From Streptomyces sp. NBC_00178 (lineage in GTDB: Bacteria; Actinomycetota; Actinomycetes; Streptomycetales; Streptomycetaceae): a stretch of DNA of 64,000 bases. The notes under the pieces are model-generated. The model was not told the DNA's origin and ran no database searches. It saw nothing but the letters and a program-made list of their open reading frames with translations. This document shows, piece after piece, positions 1-8,588 of the stretch (within the stretch, counting starts at the first letter, position 1; every line of letters begins with the position of its first letter). The DNA is taken from the NCBI RefSeq assembly GCF_036206005.1, contig NZ_CP108143.1:5609501-5673500 (forward strand), written 5' to 3'. The position numbers were made by a program, and so were the translations under genes.

Positions 1-2
1 GG

Positions 3-1355
3 ATCGTCGCCGCGGCACCCGCGAAGCTCGCCGATGTGGCCGCGCACCGGGAGGCGTGGAAGCGGCTCGGTGAGCGGCTGCACCCGCACGAATACCCGCA
101 GTGGCCGAACGCCGGCGAGGTGTTCGCGGTCGCCCGGGGCGAGCGGCGGGTGCGGTCGTTCGCGAGCCGCACCGAGGAACTGCTCGGCAAGGGCGACGTG
201 GTGGGTGCGGTCGAGCTCCTGAAGTCCGCACCCGGTGTGCTGCTGCGCTCCGTGGACCGGCTGGCACGCATGGCGGACGCGGGCGAAGAGCGCGCGGCCG
301 TCCTCGCCGCCGTCGAGAAGGCCGTCCCGCAGGCGGCCGGACGGGTCCTGCTCTCGGTGCGTCAGCATCTGGCGAACCGGGGCGACCGGCTTGAACAGAG
401 CGGTATACGGCGGGTGTTCATCAACGGGTCCGGCCGCGCCTGGGTCACCGCGGACACCCGCCCCGCGCTGCCGACCGCCGCCAAGGAGCGTCTGAACGCG
501 CTGCTCGACGCGGAGATCACGCGGCGGGTGTCGCTGGACGGGCCGGTGCTCGTCGATCCGGACGTGCTCGATGTCGCGCTCCCGCTCAGCGGCAAGGCGG
601 TCTCGTCCGGGCTCGGCGTGCTGCCGCGCGGTTCGGTGTCGCCGGTCGACGGTGAGCTGCTGCGGTTCTTCGTGTACTGGAAGCAGACCAGCCTCACCAC
701 CGACTACGACCTGTCCGCCGTGATCCTGGACGAACAGTACGAACAGGTCACCTGGCTCTCGTACACCCAGCTGACGGATGTCGAGGGCAGGCATTCCGGG
801 GACATCACCGAAGCACCCGACGGGGCCTCGGAGTTCATCGAGCTGCGACTCGGCGCCGTGCGCGGCAGCTTCATCGTGCCGCAGGTACTGCTGTTCTCCG
901 GGGAGGGCTTCATGGACGTCGAGGAGTCGTTCTTCGGGTTCATGCTGCGTGAAGGTGAGCAGCGGGGGCGGCCCTTCGAGCCGCGGACCGTGCGCATGAA
1001 GTCGGATCTGCGGGGGCCCAGCCGGGTGGCTCTGCCGCTGGTGTTCCGGCGCGGCGAGGACGGCCGGTGGCGGGCCCACTGGCTGCACCTCTACCTGAAA
1101 GGCTTCCCGAAGGCCAACCGCGTCGAGGAGACCGCACCGACGGTGGAGGCACTGCTGCGCGGCATCGTCGAGCGGCAGCAGCTGACCGTGCGCTGGCTGC
1201 TCGGGATGACGGACGGCGCCGACGTCACGGTCTGGGACGGCGGAGACGTGCCGCGGGGCCCGGTCACGTACATCGGGATGCAGCGCCCTGAGGGGCTGCA
1301 CCCCGATTCGCGGATCCTCACCCCGGAGAATCTGCGCGACGTGATCCCTGAGTGA
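3..1355 (+). CDS. TerD-like domain protein, C-terminal part (5' end outside window)
   Basis: The frame is open to the left edge, so the GTG at 36 is probably internal and only the last ~450 residues are seen. The first ~150 residues are helical and contain HPHEYPQW followed by a VFAVARGE block. From about residue 200 of the visible part (LLRFFVYWKQTS, DYDLSAVILDEQY, HSGDITEAPDGASEFIEL) the sequence resembles the calcium-binding TerD/tellurite-resistance fold, with the characteristic hydrophobic strand, acidic loop and SGD element. This combination recalls large actinobacterial and myxobacterial RING/TerD proteins of the MXAN_6230/SCO0854 type; that family name is from memory. Function is unknown, possibly stress-related and cytoplasmic. 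A strong hairpin follows the stop. Confidence 0.5.
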   Translation: MVAAAPAKLADVAAHREAWKRLGERLHPHEYPQWPNAGEVFAVARGERRVRSFASRTEELLGKGDVVGAVELLKSAPGVLLRSVDRLARMADAGEERAAVLAAVEKAVPQAAGRVLLSVRQHLANRGDRLEQSGIRRVFINGSGRAWVTADTRPALPTAAKERLNALLDAEITRRVSLDGPVLVDPDVLDVALPLSGKAVSSGLGVLPRGSVSPVDGELLRFFVYWKQTSLTTDYDLSAVILDEQYEQVTWLSYTQLTDVEGRHSGDITEAPDGASEFIELRLGAVRGSFIVPQVLLFSGEGFMDVEESFFGFMLREGEQRGRPFEPRTVRMKSDLRGPSRVALPLVFRRGEDGRWRAHWLHLYLKGFPKANRVEETAPTVEALLRGIVERQQLTVRWLLGMTDGADVTVWDGGDVPRGPVTYIGMQRPEGLHPDSRILTPENLRDVIPE

Positions 1356-1451
1356 CTGGTAGCGTTCACCGCGGTGAGGCCATGAAGGGGCTTCCTTCTC
1401 ATACCTTTCCTGTAGAAATAGCCTCTTCGCTTTCCTCACCGCCGACTTCGG

Positions 1452-1476
1452 GCCCCCGGCATTCCGTGCCGGGGGC
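1452..1476. terminator. bidirectional hairpin terminator
   Basis: A perfect 10-bp GC stem (GCCCCCGGCA / TGCCGGGGGC) with a 5-nt loop lies between the convergent TerD-like gene and the alcohol dehydrogenase gene. It is typical of Streptomyces intrinsic terminators without a strong U tract. Confidence 0.65.
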
Positions 1477-1634
1477 TTCGTCGTACGCCGTCCTTCGGCC
1501 TCGCTGCCCGCGATCCCGGAGCGGCGCCGGACGGAGTATCCAGCCGGCGGCGACGACCAGCGCCGGCCGTCAGGGCGGCCGGTGTGCCGCCGACCGGTCC
1601 CGCAGGGATCGCGTCCGTTCGCACGGCAGGTCCG

Positions 1635-2669
1635 TCACGGCCGGATGAGTACCTTCAGGGCCTCGCGGTCGTTCATCGCCCGGTAGCCGTCCGCGATGTC
1701 CTCCAGGCCGATCGTGCGGTCGAAGACCCGGCCGGGCCGGATCGAGCCGTTGAGGATGTGCGGCATCAGCTCCTCGATGTAGGCGCGGGCCGGGGCCACG
1801 CCGCCGGTCAGGGTGATGTTGCGCAGGAAGTCGGGGAAGCCGAAGGGGACGTCGGTGAACTGCGGGGCGCCGACCCGGCTGATCGTGCCGCCGGCGCGGA
1901 CGACCCCGAAGCTCTGGACGATCGCGTCCTTCAGCCCGACGCATTCGAGGACCTTGTGCGTGCCCTCGCCGTCGGTCAGGTCACGCACGCGGGCCACACC
2001 CTCCTTGCCGCGCTCCGCGACCACATCCGTGGCGCCGAAGTCCCGTCCGAGGTCGGTGCGCACGGTGTGGCGGCCCATCAGGACGATCCGCTCGGCGCCC
2101 AGCAGCCCGGCCGAGATCACGGCGGACAGCCCGACCGCGCCGTCCCCGATGACGGTGACCGTGTCGCCGGGCCCGACACCGGCGGTGCGGGCCGCGTGGT
2201 AGCCGGTGCTCAGCACGTCGGACAGGGTCAGGAGGTCCGGAAGCAGCTCGGAGTCCTCACCGACCGGCAGCTTGACCAGGGTGCCGTCGGCGTACGGGAC
2301 CCTGGCGGCCTGGCCCTGACCGCCGTCCACGCCGTTCACACCCCAGGTCCCGCCGTGCACGCACGAGGTCTGCAGGCCCTCGCGACAGTAGGCGCAGGTG
2401 TTGTCCGAGTAGACGAACGGAGCCACCACCACGTCGCCGGGCTCGACGGTGCGCACCTCGGATCCGGTCGCCTCGACGACGCCGAGGAACTCGTGGCCCA
2501 TGTGCCGGGGATTGTTCGTGTGCGGAGCCGACTTGTACGGCCACAGGTCGCTGCCGCAGACGCAGGACAGCACGATCCGTACGACCGCGTCCGTGGGGTT
2601 CTTGATCTCCGGGTCGGTGACGTCCTCGACGCGTACGTCCTCGGCCGCGTACAGCAGGGTGGCGCGCAT
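1635..2669 (-). CDS. zinc-dependent alcohol dehydrogenase family protein
   Basis: This is a 344-residue medium-chain dehydrogenase/reductase that probably oxidises an alcohol or reduces an aldehyde with NAD(P) in the cytoplasm. The N-terminal GroES-like domain carries CGSD and GHEFLG, which supply the catalytic zinc ligands. It also has a partial structural-zinc cluster (CAYCREGLQTSC), with three clear cysteines rather than the usual four. The Rossmann domain has the dinucleotide-binding GDGAVG motif. I chose the ATG at 2669 because GAGGAG lies 8 nt upstream and homology starts there (MRATLLYAAEDV); an in-frame ATG at 2780 adds only low-complexity residues. It faces away from the plus-strand gene at 3204. 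Substrate cannot be deduced. Confidence 0.85.
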   Translation of the reverse strand: MRATLLYAAEDVRVEDVTDPEIKNPTDAVVRIVLSCVCGSDLWPYKSAPHTNNPRHMGHEFLGVVEATGSEVRTVEPGDVVVAPFVYSDNTCAYCREGLQTSCVHGGTWGVNGVDGGQGQAARVPYADGTLVKLPVGEDSELLPDLLTLSDVLSTGYHAARTAGVGPGDTVTVIGDGAVGLSAVISAGLLGAERIVLMGRHTVRTDLGRDFGATDVVAERGKEGVARVRDLTDGEGTHKVLECVGLKDAIVQSFGVVRAGGTISRVGAPQFTDVPFGFPDFLRNITLTGGVAPARAYIEELMPHILNGSIRPGRVFDRTIGLEDIADGYRAMNDREALKVLIRP

Positions 2670-3203
2670 GGGCGGAACTCCTCGTGTGGGGGGTGACCGG
2701 TGGCGGGGCGGCCGATGGCGGTTCGGCCGGCCGTCTCGTCCTTCCTCGGCCGCCCGGCTTCGCGGCGAGGACTCGTACACCGCTACCCGCCGGGGGAGGG
2801 CGGCTCCCGGCTGTTACGCCGTGCGGGTGTGCAGGGCTGGTGGGAGCGCTACGAGGTGACCGGGCCTGGAGGCCGTCACCGCAGCCCCTCAGCATCCCCG
2901 GGGCGGGAGGATCACGCTTGCCCTCCGGGGCATGTCGCGCGAAGGAACCCCCGGTCAGCGGGGCGGGCGTGTGCTCCGGTGAGCCCGGGACCCGGCGAGG
3001 ACGCCATGCTTCTGCTCGACCCGACCGTGCGCCTGATGCCGGGCCGAGCGTCTCGACACGCGGGGGAGCCGGTGATCCTCCGGCCCTCACGCGACGGCGT
3101 GACCGATCATTCCCCGCACGAGGCACGCTAAGTAGGGGCAGTCTGCGAGATTCGGGCAGGCGCGGGACGGACGCCGCCCCGCCCGAGAAAGAAGTGGTGA
3201 GCG
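2670..3203. other. 534-bp intergenic region, divergent promoters expected
   Basis: This gap lies between the divergently transcribed alcohol dehydrogenase and RibD-like genes and must hold both promoters. I could not pick convincing -35/-10 pairs. Open frames crossing it have no recognisable product and read like shadows. No tRNA or repeat is visible. Confidence 0.5.
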
Positions 3204-3815
3204 ATGAAGCTGGTACTGCAGGAGTTCCTGTCACTGGACGGTGTCTCCCAGGGGCCCGGATCCCCCGACGAGGACACCAGCGACGGGTTCACCCGGGGCG
3301 GCTGGTTCGTGCCGCACCTGGACGAGGCCTTCGAACGCCTGGCCACCAGGTGGCTCGGCCGGGCGGACGCCTTCCTGTTCGGCCGCCGTACGTACGAGAA
3401 CTTCGCCCGGGACTGGCCGGAGATGACCGACCATCCGAGCGCCGGCATCCTCAACGGTTCGCCGAAGTACGTGGCCTCACGAACCCTCACGAAGGCCGGG
3501 TGGGACCCGACCACGATCCTGGCCGGGGACGTCCCCTCCCAGGTTGCCGAGCTGAAGCGGCGGCCGGGCCGGGAGATCCAGATCCACGGCAGCGCCCGGC
3601 TCGGCCAGGCCCTCCTGGCAGCCGGTCTGGTGGACGAGCTTCGGCTCACGGTCGCCCCGGTGGTCGTGGGCAGCGGACGACGCCTCTTCCCGGACGGCGG
3701 CACCCCGGCCGGCCTGCGGCTGCTGGACCACGAGACGACACCGGGTGGAATCGCGGTGTACGTGTACGAGCCGACGGGCCTGCCGGAGTACGGGACGTAC
3801 GGGGCCGGGGCGTAG
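3204..3815 (+). CDS. dihydrofolate reductase family (RibD C-terminal fold) protein
   Basis: This is a 203-residue protein of the RibD C-terminal/DHFR-like superfamily, NADPH-dependent reductases of largely unknown substrate. It shows the N-terminal strand (LVLQEFLSLDGVSQGP), the LFGRRTYENFA block in which GRRTY contacts cofactor, a central IHGSARLGQALL glycine loop, and the late VDELRLTVAPVVVGSGRRLF strand typical of the family. Length fits a stand-alone member. The ATG follows a purine-rich stretch (GAAAGAAG). It is monocistronic between a divergent neighbour and a strong convergent terminator. Stand-alone members are rarely riboflavin enzymes, so no pathway is assigned. Confidence 0.85.
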   Translation: MKLVLQEFLSLDGVSQGPGSPDEDTSDGFTRGGWFVPHLDEAFERLATRWLGRADAFLFGRRTYENFARDWPEMTDHPSAGILNGSPKYVASRTLTKAGWDPTTILAGDVPSQVAELKRRPGREIQIHGSARLGQALLAAGLVDELRLTVAPVVVGSGRRLFPDGGTPAGLRLLDHETTPGGIAVYVYEPTGLPEYGTYGAGA

Positions 3816-3876
3816 GCGCCGGCGCACCGCGCCGCCCGGCCCCTCGAATCGCCCGGGCGAGGGCAACCCCGCCGCC

Positions 3877-3909
3877 GGCCCCGGGCGCCGGTTCCCGGCA
3901 CCCGGGGCC
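3877..3909. terminator. bidirectional hairpin terminator
   Basis: A 15-bp stem with one mismatch and a 3-nt loop (arms GGCCCCGGGCGCCGG and CCGGCACCCGGGGCC) separates the convergent RibD-like and glycoside hydrolase genes. Confidence 0.7.
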
Positions 3910-3913
3910 CGTG

Positions 3914-5932
3914 TCACATCGTCGGCGCCTGCTCGATGAACGTGTCCAGCACCCCGTCGGCCACCTTGATCTTTCCCTGGGGCCGGGTCGTGCCCGGGAT
4001 GGTGGTGACCGCGGCCGCCCGCTTCGCCAGGTCGGCCGCCTCGGCGAAGGCGGCCTGCCCGCTGCCCGAGTCCGACCGTGCCCGCAGGCCGTCCAGGGTG
4101 GCGTTCAGCGAGCCGCCCCACAGGTCGAGGGCGTCCAGCCAGGGCTTCGTCTGCGCCAGGAAGGCCGGGTCCCGCACGCCGGCCCGGATCTGCTCGGCGG
4201 CCCCGGACAGCACGTCGGCGTACGCACCCAGCTCCCGCAGCGCGGCGTGGCGGCGGATACGGGATCCGCTCTTCCATGCCGCCGTGAAGTCGGCCAGCCG
4301 CGCCGCCAGTCCGGGCGCCTGCGGCTGCCAGTCCGTGTCACCGAAGGTCGGCGCGAGGTGCTCGGTGTCGAAGAAGGCCAGCAGGGCCCGGGTGGTGGCG
4401 GCGTCCCCGTCCGCGAGGTAGGCCGCGGCGGCCCGCCAGGTGCGTACGGGGTCGTAGTCCTCGTCGTTCCAGGCGAACGACGCGCCGCCGAAGAGAGCGA
4501 CCTTGCTCGGCGCGGCCTGGTTCATCGGGTTGAGCACGATGCCGCTCAACGCCTTGTGCAGTCCGGCCTCCCGCTTGTCGTACGGGGCCATCAGCAGGCG
4601 TCCCGCCGTCTGCCCGTAGTCGTTGACCGGGTAGTTGTCCCAGAGGAACACCTTGCGTCCCCAGACCGTCGAGGCTGCCTCGGCGTCCGCCACGCTGATC
4701 GAAGGCGGAACGACGTCCGTGCCCGTCCACTGCACGACGACCTTCGGGTCCAGTCGCTCGCGCAGCACGGACTTGTAGGCGGAGTCGGCCGTGTCGGAGT
4801 ACTCCGTGGGCACGAACTGGAGCGGGGCGGCGTCCGGGTGGCCGTCGATGAAGTCGTGCTGCACGGCGTTGAGCAGGTCGGCCTGAGCCTGCCCCGCGCT
4901 GCCCCTGCCCGGAGCGCCGTACTTCTCCTGGTCGGCCGGGCAGTTCCACTTGGTGTAGCTGATGTCGTCCAGCGCCACGTAGAAGGCACGGGCGCCCTGC
5001 TCGTAGAGGCTGCCCAGCTTCTCCTTCAGCGCTTCCACGTCACCGGGATCGCTGTAGCAGACGGACAGGCCGGGGGAGAGGGCGTAGGTGAAGTCCACGT
5101 GGTGGGCGGTGGCCTGTTCGATCAGTTCACGCAGGTCGGCGAGCTTGTCGGCAGGGTAGGGCTCGCGCCACTCCTCCCTCAGGTAGGCGTCGTCCTTCGG
5201 TGTGTAGATGTAGGTGTTCGCCTTGATGTCGCCGTAGAAGGCGAGTTGGTCGAGCCGGTCGGTGTGTGACCAGGGTGCGCCGTAGAAGCCTTCGATGCTG
5301 CCGCGCAGGGGCATGGCCGGGTGGTCGGTGATCGACACGGCAGCCACGGAGTGCTTCCCGGTCACCAGCTGCCGCAGCGTCTGCGCGGCGTAGTAGACGC
5401 CGTCCCCGTCGTTGCCGGCGAGCACGATCGTGTCGCCGCGGGAGGCGAGGGAGTAGCCCTCCGCGACCAGGGTGCCGGGTATGGTCCCGCCCGCGCCGTG
5501 CAGGGCGTCGGCCACGGCCGGGTCCTTCACGGAACCGGCTACTACGGTCAGCTTCGCTCCACGGGGGTGCGGCGCGGGGGCGGCCCTCCCCGTGGCGCCC
5601 GTGTCGATGTGGCGGGCCCCCGCCGCGGTCAGTGCCTGCCTGATGACATCGATGCTGGAGGCGTCGACGTCGTCACCGAGGGCGAGGCGTACGTTCGCCG
5701 GGACGCGGATGTCCCGGCCCGCGGGCTTCATGCTGCGGGGGGTGGGGGTGACGACGGGTGGTGCCGTCGACGCGGCGGCGCCGGCCGCGGAAGGCGCCGT
5801 GGCGTCCCGCGCCTCGGCCGCCTGGGCGGGAGCGGAGAGAGTGCCCATGGCCAGAAGTGCGGCGGAGCTGAGAAGCGAGAGCCGGGGAACGCGAGGAAGA
5901 CGGTACGGATGACTTTCGGGCGTACGGGTCAC
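3914..5932 (-). CDS. secreted GH84-type beta-N-acetylglucosaminidase
   Basis: This 672-residue exported enzyme is predicted to remove terminal beta-linked N-acetylglucosamine from chitin, peptidoglycan or glycoconjugate fragments. The N-terminus is a Sec signal: basic residues, a hydrophobic core (LSLLSSAALLAMGTL) and an APAQAAEA cleavage region. An N-terminal alpha/beta domain is followed by the GH84 barrel starting at SIEGFYGAPWS; the paired catalytic aspartates are D322 and D323 in LDDISYTKW. A helical bundle follows, and the protein stops there, shorter than relatives carrying a C-terminal carbohydrate-binding module. I prefer the GTG at 5932, 4 nt after GGAGG, to the GTG at 5959, which lacks a ribosome site. 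A DasR-like operator upstream fits induction by GlcNAc metabolism. Confidence 0.85.
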   Translation of the reverse strand: MTRTPESHPYRLPRVPRLSLLSSAALLAMGTLSAPAQAAEARDATAPSAAGAAASTAPPVVTPTPRSMKPAGRDIRVPANVRLALGDDVDASSIDVIRQALTAAGARHIDTGATGRAAPAPHPRGAKLTVVAGSVKDPAVADALHGAGGTIPGTLVAEGYSLASRGDTIVLAGNDGDGVYYAAQTLRQLVTGKHSVAAVSITDHPAMPLRGSIEGFYGAPWSHTDRLDQLAFYGDIKANTYIYTPKDDAYLREEWREPYPADKLADLRELIEQATAHHVDFTYALSPGLSVCYSDPGDVEALKEKLGSLYEQGARAFYVALDDISYTKWNCPADQEKYGAPGRGSAGQAQADLLNAVQHDFIDGHPDAAPLQFVPTEYSDTADSAYKSVLRERLDPKVVVQWTGTDVVPPSISVADAEAASTVWGRKVFLWDNYPVNDYGQTAGRLLMAPYDKREAGLHKALSGIVLNPMNQAAPSKVALFGGASFAWNDEDYDPVRTWRAAAAYLADGDAATTRALLAFFDTEHLAPTFGDTDWQPQAPGLAARLADFTAAWKSGSRIRRHAALRELGAYADVLSGAAEQIRAGVRDPAFLAQTKPWLDALDLWGGSLNATLDGLRARSDSGSGQAAFAEAADLAKRAAAVTTIPGTTRPQGKIKVADGVLDTFIEQAPTM

Positions 5933-5972
5933 TGCACCTCCACGGAAGCGGACTATCACATTCAGGTGGTGG

Positions 5973-5988
5973 AGTGGTCTAAACCACC
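5973..5988. promoter_or_regulatory. dre-like operator (probable DasR site) over the GH84 promoter
   Basis: The 16-mer AGTGGTCTAAACCACC matches the published DasR responsive element core (TGGTCTAGACCA) at 11 of 12 positions. It sits about 40 bp upstream of the preferred GH84 start. A TTGACA -35-like hexamer on the minus strand (6004-6009) places the operator at or near the -10 region. DasR is the GntR-family repressor of aminosugar genes in Streptomyces, so location and target gene both fit. Confidence 0.65.
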
Positions 5989-6225
5989 ACTCCTCGACTC
6001 CGGTGTCAAGGTCGAGGCCCCAGAAAGTGACACCGGCGTCCTGGCGAGGTGACCGGCATTCCCCTGCCGATCACCCGGAACCGCCGGAACGAGGCCGCGA
6101 TGACATGTGACCCGTTGTGGGGAGTTCGCGCGGAGGGTACCGGCGGGGCCGGGAGGGGAAGTGGCCTCCGCGCGCGGGTGTCTGCACTTGGCGACATCCC
6201 CGACGGCGCGCCGCGCAGGGTGATT

Positions 6226-7332
6226 TCAGCCGGGCTTGTGCGCCACCAGGGCCGCGTTCGCGCCCGCCGCGTGCAGGGGGAGGACCTGCATCGGGCCGAA
6301 GCCGGCCTCCGACAGCCGGTCCGCGTACTCCGTGTACGTCCAGTTGTTCCCCGACCGCGTTTCCACGAGCATGTTCAGGCCCATCAGTGCCGCCGATGCG
6401 GGCCCCGACTCGTCGTCGTCCAGGACCAGTTCGCAGATCACCACGGCTCCGCCCGGGGGAAGCGCCGAGTAGCACTTCTCCAGCAGGCGCTGCCCGGTCT
6501 CCGCGTCCCAGTCGTGGAGGATCATGCTGAGCAGGATCACGTCGTGCCCGCCCGGGAGTTCGGCGTCACGCAGGAAGTCGCCGCCCCGCGCCTCGATCAC
6601 GTCCGTCATCCCGAGCTCCACGGCCTTCGCCCCCGCCATCGCCGCCACCTGTGGCAGGTCGAGCACCGTGGCCCGTAGGTGCGGATAGCGACGGCACAGG
6701 CCCACCGGAAACGCTCCGGCGCCACCGCCCACGTCCAGCAGCCGCTCGTGCCTGGTGAAGTCGTATGCCTCGGCCAGGGCTGCGGCGGTGAACGAGGACA
6801 GGGTGAACATCGCCCCCCAGAAGCCCTCCAGGATCGCCGGATCGGCGGTGACGAACGCCGACTCCTGCGCGTCGGGGTCCCAGGTGGTGGGGCGGTCGGT
6901 GCGCAGGGCCTCCGTCAGGCGGTCCCAGCCCGGATAGCCGTAGCGGTCCGAGTAGCGCACGAATCCGCCGAAGTAGTGCGGACGGCCTTCCACCAAAAAC
7001 TCCGTCGCCGTCCGCGAGTTGCGGTAGAGCGCCTCGCCCGCTCCGAGGTGCTCGCGTTCCAGCAGTTCCAGGGCGGTGCAGCACGCCAGGAGCATGCGGG
7101 CCGGGCGGGGGCGCAGGCCCAGTTCCGATCCGATGCGCTCGGCGCCGGCCTCGCCGAGCCGTTCGAGCAGCGTGAAGAGGCCGAGCTCCACCCCGGCCGC
7201 CAGCACCTTGAACCGCCAGAAGCCCGTGGTCAGTTCCATCAGGCCCACCGGCGTGGGCCCGCCCGGCCGTGGTCCCCGCAACCCGGTGAAGCCTGGCGGA
7301 ATTGCCTCATCCGTTGTGACTGTCCGTGTCAT
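6226..7332 (-). CDS. SAM-dependent O-methyltransferase (ASMT/small-molecule type)
   Basis: This 368-residue cytoplasmic methyltransferase resembles the small-molecule O-methyltransferases of antibiotic pathways. The N-terminal dimerisation helices (MELTTGFWRFKVLAAGVELGLFTLL) are followed by the SAM-binding motif I LLDVGGGAGAFP, the acidic strand VLDLPQV, and post-motif LLSMILHDWDAETG, whose HDW contains the usual catalytic histidine. The C-terminus has the family-type E-L-V-L-DDD and ML block. The ATG at 7332 has AGAGGAA 8 nt upstream; the in-frame ATG at 7371 lies in promoter-like sequence. It is divergent from the gene at 7437, sharing a short AT-rich promoter, so the three-gene cassette may be co-regulated. 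Substrate is unknown. Confidence 0.85.
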   Translation of the reverse strand: MTRTVTTDEAIPPGFTGLRGPRPGGPTPVGLMELTTGFWRFKVLAAGVELGLFTLLERLGEAGAERIGSELGLRPRPARMLLACCTALELLEREHLGAGEALYRNSRTATEFLVEGRPHYFGGFVRYSDRYGYPGWDRLTEALRTDRPTTWDPDAQESAFVTADPAILEGFWGAMFTLSSFTAAALAEAYDFTRHERLLDVGGGAGAFPVGLCRRYPHLRATVLDLPQVAAMAGAKAVELGMTDVIEARGGDFLRDAELPGGHDVILLSMILHDWDAETGQRLLEKCYSALPPGGAVVICELVLDDDESGPASAALMGLNMLVETRSGNNWTYTEYADRLSEAGFGPMQVLPLHAAGANAALVAHKPG

Positions 7333-7380
7333 CGCGCCGTTCCTCTTGTTCTGCGTTCTGAACCTACCCATGCCAACACA

Positions 7381-7404
7381 TATAGTAGTTGCTTGATTGC
7401 TATA
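7381..7404. promoter_or_regulatory. divergent promoter with inverted repeat
   Basis: This AT-rich patch is unusual for the window. It holds a perfect -10-like TATAGT (7381-7386) inside an imperfect palindrome, TATAGTA - 10 nt - TGCTATA. It lies midway between the divergent methyltransferase and the gene at 7437. I read it as a promoter/operator for one or both; no transcription factor can be named. Confidence 0.4.
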
Positions 7405-7436
7405 CGTTATTTCCTCAGGTCAAGGAGCTTCTTTTG

Positions 7437-8453
7437 ATGTCTTTCGTGGGCGTCGGCGATCCCGTCGTCCTGGTGATGCCCCTCCCCGTCGAACTCCCCG
7501 ACACCCTCCTCCCCCTGGTCGAGCGGCTCACGGAGATGACGGAGGGTTGTCGCGCGGACTACACCGCTGCCATGGGGGTCGAGCCGGAGGCGGCCGACGT
7601 CCGTGCCGGGCTTGCCGCGCGCTTGGCCGCGCAGGCCGGAGAGGTCGGCACGGCGACGGCCGAGCGGCCCGCCGGGAGTTGCGTGCACGATGCCTTCTTC
7701 TCGGTACGCCGTGGCACGGGTGACAGCACCGCCGTGCTCGCCGGTGCGATCCTGCTCAGCGATCTGCTCGTGCAGGAAGATCTCGCCGTGAGCGGCAGCA
7801 CCCTGGACGCCGATCCCGACAGCCTGCTCCTGGGGGTCACCAGCTATCTCACCGGTACGGCGGCCCCGGTGGCGAAGCCCGGCTCCTGGCGGACCGCGCA
7901 TCCGGTCGATGCGGCGAACCAGCGCTGGCTCGTGGGCCACCAGCGGTTCTTCGTGATGCTGCAACTGCTCACCCTGGCCCTGCGCGGCCTGGACACCGAG
8001 GGGGCGACCCCCGAGCAGGAGCAGGAGGCCGTCCGCAGCTTCGGCCGGCTGTGCCGCAGCGCCGCGGTTTCCATGCGCTACGCCGCCGACTTCCCGCCCG
8101 AGCTCTACGAGGAGGTCCGGGAGACCATGTCGCCGCCCGCGGTCAATGCCGGCTTCAGCGGTCTGCAGACGCGCGACCACCACGAACTGGTCGCATCCAT
8201 GCGCCGTCTCAAGCGGGACGGCGGACTCGACCGGCTCACCCCCGCCTCCCGCACGGCTGTCCACGCCGCGGTCCAGCACCTGTACGAGGCCCACGTATGG
8301 GTGTGCGACCGGTTCGGAGGGGCCGTCGAGCCCAGCCTGCTGATGGCGCAAGCAGCTCATGCCGCGGGGGAGAGGGCCGAGAGCGGAGTCGTCGCGGCGC
8401 AGCGCCTGGCCAGGCAGCGGCTCGGCCACCTCACTCCGTCCGGCAGCGCCTGA
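7437..8453 (+). CDS. uncharacterised helical protein of a small tailoring cassette
   Basis: I do not recognise the 338-residue product with confidence. It is predicted mainly helical, with no signal peptide or membrane segment. Distinct blocks are AGSCVHDAFFSVRRGTGDS, NQRWLVGHQRFFVMLQLLTLA, GFSGLQTRDHHELV and LYEAHVWVCDRFGG. Conserved-looking histidines and arginines in these blocks are reminiscent of the tryptophan-dioxygenase/PrnB haem-protein superfamily, but that is a weak impression only. The ATG at 7437 follows AAGGAG at a good distance; earlier in-frame codons lie in the promoter. It is followed 135 bp later by a FAD oxidase gene on the same strand and is divergent from a methyltransferase, suggesting a shared biosynthetic or catabolic role. 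Confidence 0.6.
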   Translation: MSFVGVGDPVVLVMPLPVELPDTLLPLVERLTEMTEGCRADYTAAMGVEPEAADVRAGLAARLAAQAGEVGTATAERPAGSCVHDAFFSVRRGTGDSTAVLAGAILLSDLLVQEDLAVSGSTLDADPDSLLLGVTSYLTGTAAPVAKPGSWRTAHPVDAANQRWLVGHQRFFVMLQLLTLALRGLDTEGATPEQEQEAVRSFGRLCRSAAVSMRYAADFPPELYEEVRETMSPPAVNAGFSGLQTRDHHELVASMRRLKRDGGLDRLTPASRTAVHAAVQHLYEAHVWVCDRFGGAVEPSLLMAQAAHAAGERAESGVVAAQRLARQRLGHLTPSGSA

Positions 8454-8588
8454 CTCTCCTCGACTCCCTTGAGGAAACGCTCCGCCACCCGGTCCGCCCG
8501 CAAGGGACCGGACTGCTCGCAGACTCCGGGGAAGCACTCCGTCACCCCTTAGCCGTCCCTCGGACCCGTACCGCCAGGAGGCACCGCA

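Noticed and set aside
2684..5269. Plus-strand 861-codon open frame crossing the dehydrogenase promoter, the RibD-like gene and the GH84 gene
   Set aside because: It overlaps two well-supported genes in other frames and has low-complexity Arg/Gly/Pro composition.
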